From: Myroides odoratimimus
GTDB taxonomy: Bacteria > Bacteroidota > Bacteroidia > Flavobacteriales > Flavobacteriaceae
NCBI RefSeq assembly: GCF_030326305.1
Contig: NZ_JACAKB010000001.1
Span: 219,027-283,026 of the forward strand
Reading direction: 5' to 3'
DNA length: 64,000 bases
The notes beneath the pieces were generated by a model. It ran no database searches and was not told the DNA's origin. It saw nothing but the letters and a program-made list of their open reading frames with translations. Positions 26,687-36,037 of this stretch are shown here, one piece after another (positions within the stretch are counted from its first letter, which is position 1; each line of letters opens with the position of its first letter). The position numbers and the translations under genes were made by a program.

Positions 26687-26929
26687 TTATTTATTGTCTT
26701 TTTTAAATATTGCATAAATAGCTACTCCTATTCCGATAAAGAATACTGTAGGAGCTAGATGTATGCGTCTAAAGCTATAGATGTCTTCATTAAACTCTGT
26801 AGGAACATCGTTAGTAGCACCCGCCATTAAGAAAAAACTAAGTGCAATTAAAGCTATACTTACCAGTAGTATAATATAGTTCTTCTTAGTGAAAAGAAGC
26901 ACATTCTGGTTTTGATCTTGATCTTTCAT
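26687..26929 (-). CDS. DUF3098 small membrane protein
   Basis: 80 aa with two membrane segments: YIILLVSIALIALSFFLMAG at about 18-37 and APTVFFIGIGVAIYAIF at about 59-75. Between them is a periplasmic-type loop containing EFNEDIYSFRRIHLAP. This is the DUF3098 pattern, a Bacteroidota family nearly always next to ftsX and uppP. No biochemical role is known; the context suggests the cell envelope or division. It starts 2 nt after ftsX. Confidence 0.88.
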   Translation of the reverse strand: MKDQDQNQNVLLFTKKNYIILLVSIALIALSFFLMAGATNDVPTEFNEDIYSFRRIHLAPTVFFIGIGVAIYAIFKKDNK

Positions 26930-26931
26930 AT

Positions 26932-27813
26932 TTAATAAAGTTCGTCTGATTTTAGGTTTAAGAATCTTTGTGTAGCAAAGAATGTACTGATACTAGTGAT
27001 AATCCCTCCTAAGATTAATATTCCACATGATACGATCACTAGAGGCATATAATCTTCTTTTGGGTTGATATTTAGATCAGGTAGTTTGCTGTCAGCATAG
27101 AATGTAAGCGCAGTGATAGCTATGATGGCTAGTATAGAGCCTATTAGTCCTAGCTTCATACTATGTCTGATAAATGGGCGTCTGATGAAACGCTTTGTAG
27201 CTCCTACCATTTGCATGGTCTTAATGGTAAAACGGCTAGAGAAAATTAATAGTCGTAGAGAGCTATTGATTAATAGCATAGATATAATCGTAAGGAAGGC
27301 TGCTATAATAAGCACCCACTTCGTGATCTTATCTACGTTCTCATTGACTAGATCTACTAGTTGTTTGTCATATTTTATATCGCTTATCGCTGTGTTAGCA
27401 TTGAATTCTTTAAGGATAATATCTATACTGTCATTCACGACATATTCTCCTTTTAAGTGAATGTCATAAGAGTCTTGTAAAGGGTTGAATCCTAAGTAAT
27501 CAACGAAATCTTCACCTAAGGTCTCTTGGTGTTCTTTAGCAGCATCTTCTTTAGAGACGAAGCGATGCTCTTTTATATAGGTGTGCTTTTCTAACTTCTT
27601 ACCAAATTTTTCTATGACTGCTTTAGAAGTGTTTTTCTCAAAGAATATAGTCATAGGTATATTCTCTCTAAAGTTGTCAGAGATTTTTTTAGAATTAATA
27701 ACGAATAGACTTAGCGATCCTAATAAGAATAGAACCAAGAAAATACTAAGTATAACTGAAAAATAAGACGAAATTAGTTTTCGCTTTTGATATTTTTCAT
27801 AAGAGCTAGCCAT
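26932..27813 (-). CDS. ftsX: Cell division protein FtsX
   Basis: ABC-transporter-like permease that pairs with FtsE and activates peptidoglycan hydrolases at the septum. It has four membrane segments: one near residues 13-36, then three in the C-terminal half, with the MacB/FtsX-type region ISMLLINSSLRLLIFSSRFTI (broken here as INSSLRLLIFSSRF), MQMVGATKRFIRRPF and the last helices. An extracytoplasmic domain spans residues 40-165. The length of 293 aa is usual. ftsE is not in the window. It is the first gene of the four-gene minus-strand operon. Confidence 0.93.
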   Translation of the reverse strand: MASSYEKYQKRKLISSYFSVILSIFLVLFLLGSLSLFVINSKKISDNFRENIPMTIFFEKNTSKAVIEKFGKKLEKHTYIKEHRFVSKEDAAKEHQETLGEDFVDYLGFNPLQDSYDIHLKGEYVVNDSIDIILKEFNANTAISDIKYDKQLVDLVNENVDKITKWVLIIAAFLTIISMLLINSSLRLLIFSSRFTIKTMQMVGATKRFIRRPFIRHSMKLGLIGSILAIIAITALTFYADSKLPDLNINPKEDYMPLVIVSCGILILGGIITSISTFFATQRFLNLKSDELY

Positions 27814-27905
27814 ATATCAAATTTTAAGTGCGTAAAAATAACAAACAAAAATGTTTTTATTGAGACAATAACGATTAAAGTTTTCTAATTGTTATAAATA
27901 TAGTT

Positions 27906-27913
27906 TATTTTTG
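27906..27913 (+). promoter_or_regulatory. Possible leuS -7 promoter box
   Basis: TATTTTTG fits TAnnTTTG. It would give a leader of about 140 nt before leuS with a small TTGAC/GTCAA hairpin (27920-27939). No T-box or other known riboswitch is recognised. Confidence 0.4.
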
Positions 27914-28057
27914 CCTGAATTGACGGTTTTTTTTGTCAAACTTAGAATGGTGTTAGAAAATAGGATTTGACTTCTTAGAAATTCAAATTAGTATTCTGCG
28001 TTATTATAGTGTGATTGAAGAACTAACCAAAGTATAAAAATTGATATATATAATAGT

Positions 28058-30871
28058 ATGAAGTATTATCCAAACGAAATTGAAGCTAAATGGCAGAAAT
28101 TTTGGAAAGAAAACCAAACTTTCAAAACAGAGAATAATGTTGACAAGCCTAAGTATTACGTATTAGATATGTTCCCTTACCCATCTGGAGCAGGATTACA
28201 TGTGGGGCACCCACTCGGATACATAGCTTCGGATATTTTTACTCGTTATAAACGTCAAAAAGGTTTTAATGTTCTTCATCCTCAAGGATATGATAGTTTC
28301 GGGTTGCCAGCTGAGCAATATGCTATCCAGACAGGACAACACCCTGCTGTGACTACAGAAGTAAATATAGATCGTTATAGAGAACAGTTAGATAAAATTG
28401 GTTTTTCATTTGACTGGAGTAGAGAGGTACGTACTTCTAATGCGGACTATTATAAACATACACAATGGATCTTTATCCAATTGTTCAATTCGTGGTATAA
28501 TAAAGTAAGCGATAAAGCGGAGTCTATCGATACATTAGTGACTATCTTCGAAAAAGAAGGAAATGCAAATGTGCAAGCTGTATCTGAGGATGCTATCGAG
28601 ATCTTTAGCGCTGATCAGTGGAATGCGTTCTCAGCTGATGAAAAAGAGCAAATTCTACTAAAATATAGAATGACTTACTTAGCCGAGACAGAAGTAAACT
28701 GGTGTCCTGCTCTAGGAACTGTATTGGCGAATGATGAGATTAAAGATGGTCTGTCTGAAAGAGGTGGGCATCCAGTGGTTAGAAAAAAAATGAAACAATG
28801 GAGTATGCGTATCTCTGCTTATGCAGAACGTCTACTTCAAGGGTTAGAAGATATTGACTGGACTGAGAGTATTAAAGAGAGTCAAAGAAACTGGATCGGA
28901 AAATCTGTAGGGGCTTCTGTAGTATTTAACTTAAAAGAAAGTGATGATACGATAGAAGTGTTCACTACTAGACCTGATACTATCTTTGGTGTTAGTTTTA
29001 TGACTCTTGCTCCAGAGCACGATTTAGTGAGAAAAATCACTACAGCAGAACAAAAGGCAGCTGTAGAAGCTTATATAGATGCTACTTCTAAGAGAAGTGA
29101 GCGCGACCGTATGGCAGATGTGAAGACTATCTCAGGAGTATTTACAGGAGCGTATGCTGAACATCCTTTCACAAAAGAACCGATAGAAATATGGATCGGA
29201 GATTACGTGTTAGCAGGTTATGGAACTGGAGCTGTAATGGCTGTTCCGGCTGGCGATACAAGAGATTATGCTTTTGCAAAACACTTCGGTATTACAATCA
29301 AGAATATCTTTGATCAAGATATTTCAGAGGAGGCATATGCAGAGAAAGAAGGTTTCTTGTTAATCGAGTCTGATTTCTTAAATGGATTAGGGTTTAAAGA
29401 TGCGACTCTTAAGGCTATCGAAGCACTAGAGAAAATAGGACAAGGAAAAGGAAAGACAAACTACCGTTTGCGTGATGCTGTATTTTCACGTCAGCGTTAT
29501 TGGGGTGAGCCATTCCCAGTGTACTATGTAAATAATCTTCCTAAGATGATTGACAAAAAATACTTGCCTATCGTTCTACCTGAAGTAGAAAAGTATTTGC
29601 CGACAGAAGATGGTCAACCACCTTTAGGGAATGCAACTGTATGGGCGTGGGATACTGCTAATAATAAAGTAGTAGAAAACGACAAGATAGACGGGGTAAC
29701 GGTATTTCCACTAGAGTTAAATACAATGCCTGGTTGGGCTGGTTCTTCTTGGTACTGGATGCGTTATATGGATCCTCAGAATACAGAAGAAATCGCCTCT
29801 CCTGAAGCATTAGCTTATTGGCAAAATGTAGATTTATATATAGGAGGAAGCGAGCATGCTACTGGACACTTATTATATAGTCGTTTCTGGAATAAATTCT
29901 TAAAGGATATAGGGGTGGCTCCAACGGAAGAACCTTTCAAGAAGTTGATTAATCAAGGAATGATTTTAGGTACTTCTGCTTTTGTTTATAGAATAGAAGG
30001 AACGAATACGTTTATATCTAAAGATATGATTAAGGATGAAAAGGTTCAACAGCTATATGCTTATGTTGGATTAGTTAATTCATCATCTGAATTAGATACA
30101 GAAGGGTTTAAAGCATGGAGACCAGACTATGCAAATGCAGAGTTTGTCTTGAATGCTAGTGGTAAATATATCGTAGGACACGAGGTGGAAAAGATGTCTA
30201 AGTCTTATTTCAACGTGGTGAATCCTGATGATATCTGTGATGAATATGGAGCGGATACACTGCGTCTATACGAAATGTTCTTAGGGCCATTAGAGCAAGC
30301 TAAACCATGGAATACGGCTGGTATATCTGGTGTGGCAGGTTTCTTAAAGAAATTGTGGAGACTATATGCAGATGATAATGGTGTGATCGTGACCAATGAT
30401 GAGCCAACGGCAGAGATGTATAAGTCACTTCACAAAACAATCAAGAAAGTGACTGAGGATATAGAGAACTTCTCTTTTAATACTTCAGTTTCACAGTTTA
30501 TGATATGTGTGAATGAATTGTCACAGCTAAAATGTAATCACAGAGCTATTTTAGAGCCATTAGCAATAGTGGTTTCTCCTTATGCTCCGCATATTGCAGA
30601 AGAGTTGTGGTCTATGCTAGGACATACTACATCTGTAACGTATGCTGAGTTCCCAGAATTCAACGCATCGTATTTAGTAGAGAGTGCAAAAGAGTATCCT
30701 GTGTCGTTTAATGGAAAAATGAGATTCAAGATTGAGTTGCCATTAGACTTAACAGAAGAAGAGATTAAAGCAATCATCTTAGCAGACGAAAGAACAGTAG
30801 CTCAACTTCAAGGTAGAGAGCCTAAGAAGGTAATTATTGTTCCAGGTAAGATTATTAACTTGGTTGGATAA
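28058..30871 (+). CDS. leuS: Leucyl-tRNA synthetase
   Basis: Class Ia synthetase that charges tRNA-Leu. The ATP-binding HIGH equivalent is HVGH (residues 48-51) in YPSGAGLHVGHPLGY, and KMSKS is at 712-716. The CP1 editing domain includes the TTRPDTIFGVSFM threonine-rich motif and GTGAVMAVPAGDTRD. The length of 937 aa is slightly above the bacterial 860-880, explained by an insert around residues 150-200 and another before KMSKS; from memory both are common in Bacteroidota. A monocistronic gene with a perfect-palindrome terminator. Confidence 0.97.
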   Translation: MKYYPNEIEAKWQKFWKENQTFKTENNVDKPKYYVLDMFPYPSGAGLHVGHPLGYIASDIFTRYKRQKGFNVLHPQGYDSFGLPAEQYAIQTGQHPAVTTEVNIDRYREQLDKIGFSFDWSREVRTSNADYYKHTQWIFIQLFNSWYNKVSDKAESIDTLVTIFEKEGNANVQAVSEDAIEIFSADQWNAFSADEKEQILLKYRMTYLAETEVNWCPALGTVLANDEIKDGLSERGGHPVVRKKMKQWSMRISAYAERLLQGLEDIDWTESIKESQRNWIGKSVGASVVFNLKESDDTIEVFTTRPDTIFGVSFMTLAPEHDLVRKITTAEQKAAVEAYIDATSKRSERDRMADVKTISGVFTGAYAEHPFTKEPIEIWIGDYVLAGYGTGAVMAVPAGDTRDYAFAKHFGITIKNIFDQDISEEAYAEKEGFLLIESDFLNGLGFKDATLKAIEALEKIGQGKGKTNYRLRDAVFSRQRYWGEPFPVYYVNNLPKMIDKKYLPIVLPEVEKYLPTEDGQPPLGNATVWAWDTANNKVVENDKIDGVTVFPLELNTMPGWAGSSWYWMRYMDPQNTEEIASPEALAYWQNVDLYIGGSEHATGHLLYSRFWNKFLKDIGVAPTEEPFKKLINQGMILGTSAFVYRIEGTNTFISKDMIKDEKVQQLYAYVGLVNSSSELDTEGFKAWRPDYANAEFVLNASGKYIVGHEVEKMSKSYFNVVNPDDICDEYGADTLRLYEMFLGPLEQAKPWNTAGISGVAGFLKKLWRLYADDNGVIVTNDEPTAEMYKSLHKTIKKVTEDIENFSFNTSVSQFMICVNELSQLKCNHRAILEPLAIVVSPYAPHIAEELWSMLGHTTSVTYAEFPEFNASYLVESAKEYPVSFNGKMRFKIELPLDLTEEEIKAIILADERTVAQLQGREPKKVIIVPGKIINLVG

Positions 30872-30926
30872 ATTACAGTATGATTGTAAGTCTTATAAAT
30901 GCACTTATTATCACAAATAAATACAG

Positions 30927-30960
30927 AAAGCCTCAACATCGATGTTGAGGCTTTTTCTTT
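30927..30960 (+). terminator. Terminator after leuS
   Basis: AAAGCCTCAACATC pairs with GATGTTGAGGCTTT (14-bp perfect stem, 30927-30954), followed by a T-rich tract. Confidence 0.85.
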
Positions 30961-30985
30961 TTAGAGGTTATGTTATATTTATTTA

Positions 30986-31020
30986 TAAAAAAAGGGTTAT
31001 TAGTTTTAGCTAATAACCCT
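30986..31020 (-). terminator. Terminator after the SPOR gene
   Basis: AGGGTTATTAG (30993-31003) pairs with CTAATAACCCT (31010-31020). On the minus strand a long U-run follows, about 18 nt past the SPOR gene stop codon. Confidence 0.85.
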
Positions 31021-31038
31021 TCGTATATAAGGTGTGAA

Positions 31039-31419
31039 TTATTTACCTGGACGCAAGAGAAGAGAGTGTTCAAAATCTTTTTGAATAGCTCTAAGATTGC
31101 GTTCTCCTTCTAATCTAGTTTTATAATTTCCTACTAAAACTTTGTAAGAAGGATTAGTATAAATTATCGTAGCATTAACATCAGGATACAATCTTCTGAA
31201 GCTGTTTAGGGCAGCTCTAGCTTCTGTATTTTTGCCGAAAAATATCTGTATTTTGTATTTATCGTTTACAGTTGTCGACGTATTTGTGTTTTTCTTCTTA
31301 TTTAGTAGTTCTTTTATGGCTGAGGGTTCATTTAATGTGGTTTTAGATGATTGAGCTATAATTACGTGATTAGTAAATAGAACTAGAATTAAGACAAGAA
31401 AATTTCTTAAAAATCTCAT
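31039..31419 (-). CDS. SPOR domain-containing exported protein
   Basis: 126 aa: a signal peptide (MRFLRNFLVLILVLFTNHVII, given here to residue 21, cleaved after AQ), a short Ser/Thr/Lys linker, and a SPOR domain from YKIQIFFGKNTEARAALNSF to LRPGK. SPOR domains bind denuded glycan strands of septal peptidoglycan. The protein probably lies in the periplasm or is peripheral to the wall. It is a lone gene with a -7 box at 31438-31445 on the minus strand and its own terminator. It is divergent from the act operon. Confidence 0.85.
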   Translation of the reverse strand: MRFLRNFLVLILVLFTNHVIIAQSSKTTLNEPSAIKELLNKKKNTNTSTTVNDKYKIQIFFGKNTEARAALNSFRRLYPDVNATIIYTNPSYKVLVGNYKTRLEGERNLRAIQKDFEHSLLLRPGK

Positions 31420-31437
31420 AATGAATAAAGTTTAAGG

Positions 31438-31445
31438 CAAATTTA
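31438..31445 (-). promoter_or_regulatory. SPOR gene -7 promoter box
   Basis: TAAATTTG on the minus strand fits TAnnTTTG, 19 nt upstream of the ATG. Confidence 0.48.
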
Positions 31446-31542
31446 CAAATTATCTTGATAATGAGGTAATCGTACGTTATTTAGAACGCATATAAATTGT
31501 ATTTTAAGCATGGTAAAGGTTTTAAGAGTAACTCATAAATTG

Positions 31543-31550
31543 TATTTTTG
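31543..31550 (+). promoter_or_regulatory. act operon -7 promoter box
   Basis: TATTTTTG fits TAnnTTTG and would give a leader of roughly 80 nt before the first act gene. It is the only good match in the 217-bp gap. Confidence 0.5.
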
Positions 31551-31636
31551 TCGGAGTTTGTAAATAAGGTGTATAAGATAGCGGTCTAATTGGCTGTTAA
31601 ATAAGACCAAGTTTAGTTGAAAATCATTTTATAACT

Positions 31637-32911
31637 ATGAAAAAAGTGGGTAACCATAATTCGTTTTCAAAGATTTTATTCTTTTGTTTAGCGTTAATGC
31701 TATCGTTTACTACAATTTCGTTTGCTCAAGATGCAGCAAAAGGTAAGGAATTGTTTAACTCTAACTGTGCGGCTTGTCACAAGTTGGATGGAACTTCTAC
31801 TGGACCAGCTCTTCGTGGAGTAGTTGAACGACATGATGTAGCTTGGCTACACAAGTGGATTAAAAGTAGTTCTTCATTGATTAAATCTGGAGATGCTGCT
31901 GCTGTTAAATTATTTAACGACTGGAATAAGGTTGTTATGAATGACTTCCCTGGATTGTCAGACGAAGACATTGATAATATCTTAGCTTATACTTCAGAAG
32001 AGAAAGCTGCTCCAGCGCCTGTAGCTGGTGCTCAAGGTGGAGCTGCTGGGCAATCTAACAATGACGGTGTTTCTAATATTATTGTATTAGGAGCTTTAGT
32101 TGTTGTATTGATGCTTCTAGTAACTATGCTATTCTTCGTTAAGAGAGTATTAAACAAAGTAGTAGAGGTTAATGGATTAACTCCTGAAGTACGTAAATCA
32201 ATTCCATTGTGTACAGCATTCGTTAAAAATAAATTTTTAGTGATTGTTTCTGTTATCGTATTAGTGTTATTCGGATCATACTTCGCGTATGGATGGATGA
32301 TGCAAGTAGGTGTTGACCAAGGGTATGAGCCAGTACAACCAATTCACTTCTCTCACAAGATTCACGCTGGAGATAACGGTATTGACTGTAAATACTGTCA
32401 CTCTGCTGCAAGATCTAGTAAAACTTCGGGTATTCCATCATTGAACGTTTGTATGAACTGTCATGAGAATATCAATGAGTTTACAGGTGAAGCTGGAAAA
32501 GACTACGGTAAGTACACTCCAGAATTCTATACTGCAGAGATTCAAAAATTATATGATGCAGTAGGATGGGATCCTGCAACAAACAAATATACTGGAAAAG
32601 AAAAACCAGTTAAGTGGGTTAGAATTCACAATCTTCCTGACTTCGCATACTACAACCACTCTCAACACGTAAATGTTGCAGGTTTAGAATGTCAAACTTG
32701 TCACGGACCAGTTGAAGAAATGGAAATTATGAGACAACACTCTCCATTAACAATGGGATGGTGTATTGACTGTCACAGAAAAACTGACGTTAAGTTAGAG
32801 AGCAATGAGTACTACGCTAAAATTCACAAAGAATTATCAGAGAAGTACGGAGTTGAGAAATTGACTGTAGCTCAAATGGGAGGTTTAGAGTGTGGTAAAT
32901 GTCACTATTAA
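31637..32911 (+). CDS. actA: Alternative complex III subunit A: fused mono- and pentaheme cytochrome c
   Basis: 424 aa, periplasmic multiheme electron carrier of alternative complex III (quinol:electron acceptor oxidoreductase). A signal peptide (to FAQ near residue 31) is followed by a class I cytochrome domain with CAACH (residues 44-48), a linker, and two membrane segments near residues 150-175 and 195-225. A second periplasmic domain then carries five CxxCH sites: CKYCH, CMNCH, CQTCH, CIDCH and CGKCH. ActA with a pentaheme core is standard; the extra N-terminal monoheme domain is the Bacteroidota form. It is the first gene of actABCDEF. Confidence 0.92.
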   Translation: MKKVGNHNSFSKILFFCLALMLSFTTISFAQDAAKGKELFNSNCAACHKLDGTSTGPALRGVVERHDVAWLHKWIKSSSSLIKSGDAAAVKLFNDWNKVVMNDFPGLSDEDIDNILAYTSEEKAAPAPVAGAQGGAAGQSNNDGVSNIIVLGALVVVLMLLVTMLFFVKRVLNKVVEVNGLTPEVRKSIPLCTAFVKNKFLVIVSVIVLVLFGSYFAYGWMMQVGVDQGYEPVQPIHFSHKIHAGDNGIDCKYCHSAARSSKTSGIPSLNVCMNCHENINEFTGEAGKDYGKYTPEFYTAEIQKLYDAVGWDPATNKYTGKEKPVKWVRIHNLPDFAYYNHSQHVNVAGLECQTCHGPVEEMEIMRQHSPLTMGWCIDCHRKTDVKLESNEYYAKIHKELSEKYGVEKLTVAQMGGLECGKCHY

Positions 32912-32945
32912 TAAATTAAGAATAAGAAGCTAATATATATATACA

Positions 32946-35900
32946 ATGGCATCAAACAAAAAATACTGGAAAAGTGTTGAGGAGCTGAATGAAAATAGTT
33001 CTATTGTTGAGTCGCTAAGAAACAATGAGTTTGTTGAAGAAATTCCTACTGATGAGTTTCTTGGAGATCAAAGTAAATTGTCTTCTTCATCAACTACTCG
33101 TCGAGACTTTTTGAAATATGTAGGTTTTTCTACTGCAGCAGCAACTTTAGCTGCATGTGAGGGGCCTGTTGTGAAATCTATTCCGTATGTAGTACAGCCA
33201 GAAGAGATTATTCCTGGTGTTGCAGATTATTATGCAACGACTATTGCTGATGGATTTGACTTTGTAAACGTTCTAATCAAAACTCGTGAAGGGCGTCCAA
33301 TCAAAGTTGATAATAACAGACTAGCTAATGCTTACTCAGGAGCTAACGCTCGTGTGAACGCATCAGTTTTATCAATGTATGATAGCCTTCGTTTGAAAGG
33401 TTCTAAAATCGGTGGTAAAAGTGCTTCATGGGATGAAGTAGATGCAAAAGTTAGAGCAAGTTTACAAGATGCAAAAGCAAATGGAGGAAACGTTGTATTG
33501 TTAACAAATACAATGGCTAGTCCATCTACTGATAAAATTATAGCAGAGTTTATCGCTGCTAACCCAACAGCTAAACACGTTGTATATGATGCTGTATCTT
33601 CATCTGCTGCTGCAGATGCTTATGAGAAAGCTTATGGTGTTCGTGGATTAGCAGATTACGATTTTGGTGCTGCTGATGTGATCGTTTCTATTGGTGCTGA
33701 TATCTTAGGAGATTGGCAAGGTGGAGGATACGATTCGGCTTATGCTCAAAAACGTATTCCTAAAAATGGAAAAATGTCTAAGCATATCCAAATGGAGGCA
33801 AATATGTCTTTATCAGGAGCTAATGCTGACGTGAGAATTCCATTAACTGTAGCTAACCAAAAAGCTGCTTTAGTTAAGTTATACAATGCTATTGTAGGAG
33901 GAAGTGCTTCTGCTCCAGCTGTAGATAAGTACGAAGATGCTATTAAAAAAGCAGCTAGTCAACTTAAATCTGCTGGAAATAAAGGAGTTGTTGTAACAGG
34001 TCTTGATGATGTAAATGCTCAATTATTAGTGTTTGCAATTAACGAGGCGTTACAATCAGAAGCTTTCTTACCAGAGCAAACAAAATATGTTAGACAAGGT
34101 AATGCTACTCAAGTAGGACAATTAGTAAAAGATATGAACGCTGGTAAAGTTCACACGTTGATTATGTCAGGTGTTAACCCAGTGTATACTTTAGCTGATT
34201 CTGCTGCTTTCGTAGAAGGATTGAAAAAAGTAAAAACTTCAGTTTCTTTCTCATTGAAAGAAGATGAAACAGCTTTACTTTCTACTGTTGCTGCTGCAGC
34301 TCCACACTACTTAGAGTCTTGGGGAGATGTAATGATCAGAAAAGGTCACTACTCTGTAACTCAACCTACAATCCGTCCATTATTTGATACTAGACAATTA
34401 CAAGATTCATTATTATTATGGTCAGGAAGCAATACTGCTTACTATGACTATGTTAAGAATGTTGGTAAGTCTTATGTAGCTGATAAAACTTGGAATCAAT
34501 TAGTACACGATGGTTTTGCTGTTGTTGGAACAAACTCTAAAGTAAGTGCTTCTGCTGATTTCTCAGCTGCTGCATCTGCATTAGCTTCTGCTAAGAAAGT
34601 AGATGGTTTAGAGTTGGTATTCTATACTAAAACTGGTATGGGAGATGGACAACAAGCTAATAACCCTTGGTTACAAGAGTTCCCAGATCCTATCACTCGT
34701 GTATCTTGGGATAACTACGTAACTGTAGCTCAAGCTGATGCTGAGTCATTAGGAATCAAAAACTACCACGTTGCTAATGGTGGTCTTAATGGTAGCTATG
34801 TAACTATCGAAGCTAACGGTGTTAAATTAGAAAAAGTGCCAGCTCTTATCCAACCAGGACAAGCAAAAGGTACTATCGGTTTAGCGTTCGGTTACGGTAG
34901 AAAGGCTGCATTAAAAGAAGAAATGCAAGTAGGTGTTAATGCTTACACATTATACAAAGACTGTAATGGAGTACAAGGTGCTGCTATTACTCAAGTAGGT
35001 GGTGATCACGAGTTTGCTTGTGTTCAGTTACAAAACACTTTAATGAGTAGAGGTGATATCTTAAAAGATACTACATTAGAGATCTTCAATACAAAAGATG
35101 CTGAAGACTGGAATATTAAACCTGTGGTTTCTTACGATCACCAGACTGTACAAGCTTCTACTATTGATATCTGGGAATCATTTGATAGATCAGTTGGACA
35201 TCACTTCAACTTATCAATTGATTTAAATGCATGTACTGGATGTGGTGCTTGTGTTATCTCTTGTCACGCTGAAAATAACGTACCTGTAGTAGGTAAGTCA
35301 GAAGTAAGAAGAAGTAGAGATATGCACTGGTTACGTATCGACAGATACTACTCTTCAGAAGATACATTCGCAGGAGATATCGAGAAAAAAGTTAATGCAA
35401 GTGGATTCGGAGAATACCGTGAAGTGTTCCAAGAATTAGAACATCCAGCTGAAAACCCACAAGTGGCTTTCCAACCAGTAATGTGTCAACACTGTAACCA
35501 CGCTCCATGTGAGACTGTGTGTCCAGTAGCTGCTACATCACATGGTCGTCAAGGACAAAACCATATGGCTTATAACCGTTGTGTTGGTACAAGATACTGT
35601 GCAAACAACTGTCCTTATAAAGTTAGACGTTTCAACTGGTTCTTATATTCTCAGAACGATGCTTTCGATTACAACATGAATGATGATTTAGGACGTATGG
35701 TATTAAACCCAGACGTAGTAGTTCGTTCAAGAGGGGTAATGGAGAAATGTTCATTATGTATCCAAATGACTCAATCTACAATCTTAAAAGCTAAGAATGA
35801 AGGAAGAGCAATTCGTCCAAATGAATTTGAAACTGCATGTTCTGCAGCATGTTCAAGTGGAGCGATGGTATTTGGAGATGTAAATGATAAAGAGTCAGAA

Positions 35901-35999
35901 ATTACTAAATTAGCTGAGTCAGATAGAGCTTACCATTTATTAGAGCACATTGGAACAAAACCAAATGTATTCTATCACGTTAAGGTTAGAAATATCTAG
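32946..35999 (+). CDS. actB: Alternative complex III subunit B: TAT-exported molybdopterin-like/Fe-S protein
   Basis: 1017 aa. A twin-arginine segment (TTRRDFLKYVGFSTAAATL) is at about residues 51-70 and may be followed by a lipobox (AAC). The large middle part resembles a molybdopterin oxidoreductase that in this family carries no cofactor. The last 250 residues hold ferredoxin-like cluster motifs: CTGCGACVISC, CQHCNHAPCETVC, CVGTRYCANNC and CSLC. Together they support three 4Fe-4S and one 3Fe-4S cluster, as in ActB structures. It is exported to the periplasmic face and passes electrons between the quinol site and the ActA hemes. The gap from actA is 34 nt. Confidence 0.93.
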   Translation: MASNKKYWKSVEELNENSSIVESLRNNEFVEEIPTDEFLGDQSKLSSSSTTRRDFLKYVGFSTAAATLAACEGPVVKSIPYVVQPEEIIPGVADYYATTIADGFDFVNVLIKTREGRPIKVDNNRLANAYSGANARVNASVLSMYDSLRLKGSKIGGKSASWDEVDAKVRASLQDAKANGGNVVLLTNTMASPSTDKIIAEFIAANPTAKHVVYDAVSSSAAADAYEKAYGVRGLADYDFGAADVIVSIGADILGDWQGGGYDSAYAQKRIPKNGKMSKHIQMEANMSLSGANADVRIPLTVANQKAALVKLYNAIVGGSASAPAVDKYEDAIKKAASQLKSAGNKGVVVTGLDDVNAQLLVFAINEALQSEAFLPEQTKYVRQGNATQVGQLVKDMNAGKVHTLIMSGVNPVYTLADSAAFVEGLKKVKTSVSFSLKEDETALLSTVAAAAPHYLESWGDVMIRKGHYSVTQPTIRPLFDTRQLQDSLLLWSGSNTAYYDYVKNVGKSYVADKTWNQLVHDGFAVVGTNSKVSASADFSAAASALASAKKVDGLELVFYTKTGMGDGQQANNPWLQEFPDPITRVSWDNYVTVAQADAESLGIKNYHVANGGLNGSYVTIEANGVKLEKVPALIQPGQAKGTIGLAFGYGRKAALKEEMQVGVNAYTLYKDCNGVQGAAITQVGGDHEFACVQLQNTLMSRGDILKDTTLEIFNTKDAEDWNIKPVVSYDHQTVQASTIDIWESFDRSVGHHFNLSIDLNACTGCGACVISCHAENNVPVVGKSEVRRSRDMHWLRIDRYYSSEDTFAGDIEKKVNASGFGEYREVFQELEHPAENPQVAFQPVMCQHCNHAPCETVCPVAATSHGRQGQNHMAYNRCVGTRYCANNCPYKVRRFNWFLYSQNDAFDYNMNDDLGRMVLNPDVVVRSRGVMEKCSLCIQMTQSTILKAKNEGRAIRPNEFETACSAACSSGAMVFGDVNDKESEITKLAESDRAYHLLEHIGTKPNVFYHVKVRNI

Positions 36000-36037
36000 T
36001 TAAAAGAATTATTAATTAAAGAAACATATAAAGGATT

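Noticed and set aside
27914-28057. T-box or other riboswitch before leuS
   Set aside because: No T-box sequence or terminator/antiterminator pair can be seen, and only a 5-bp hairpin is present.
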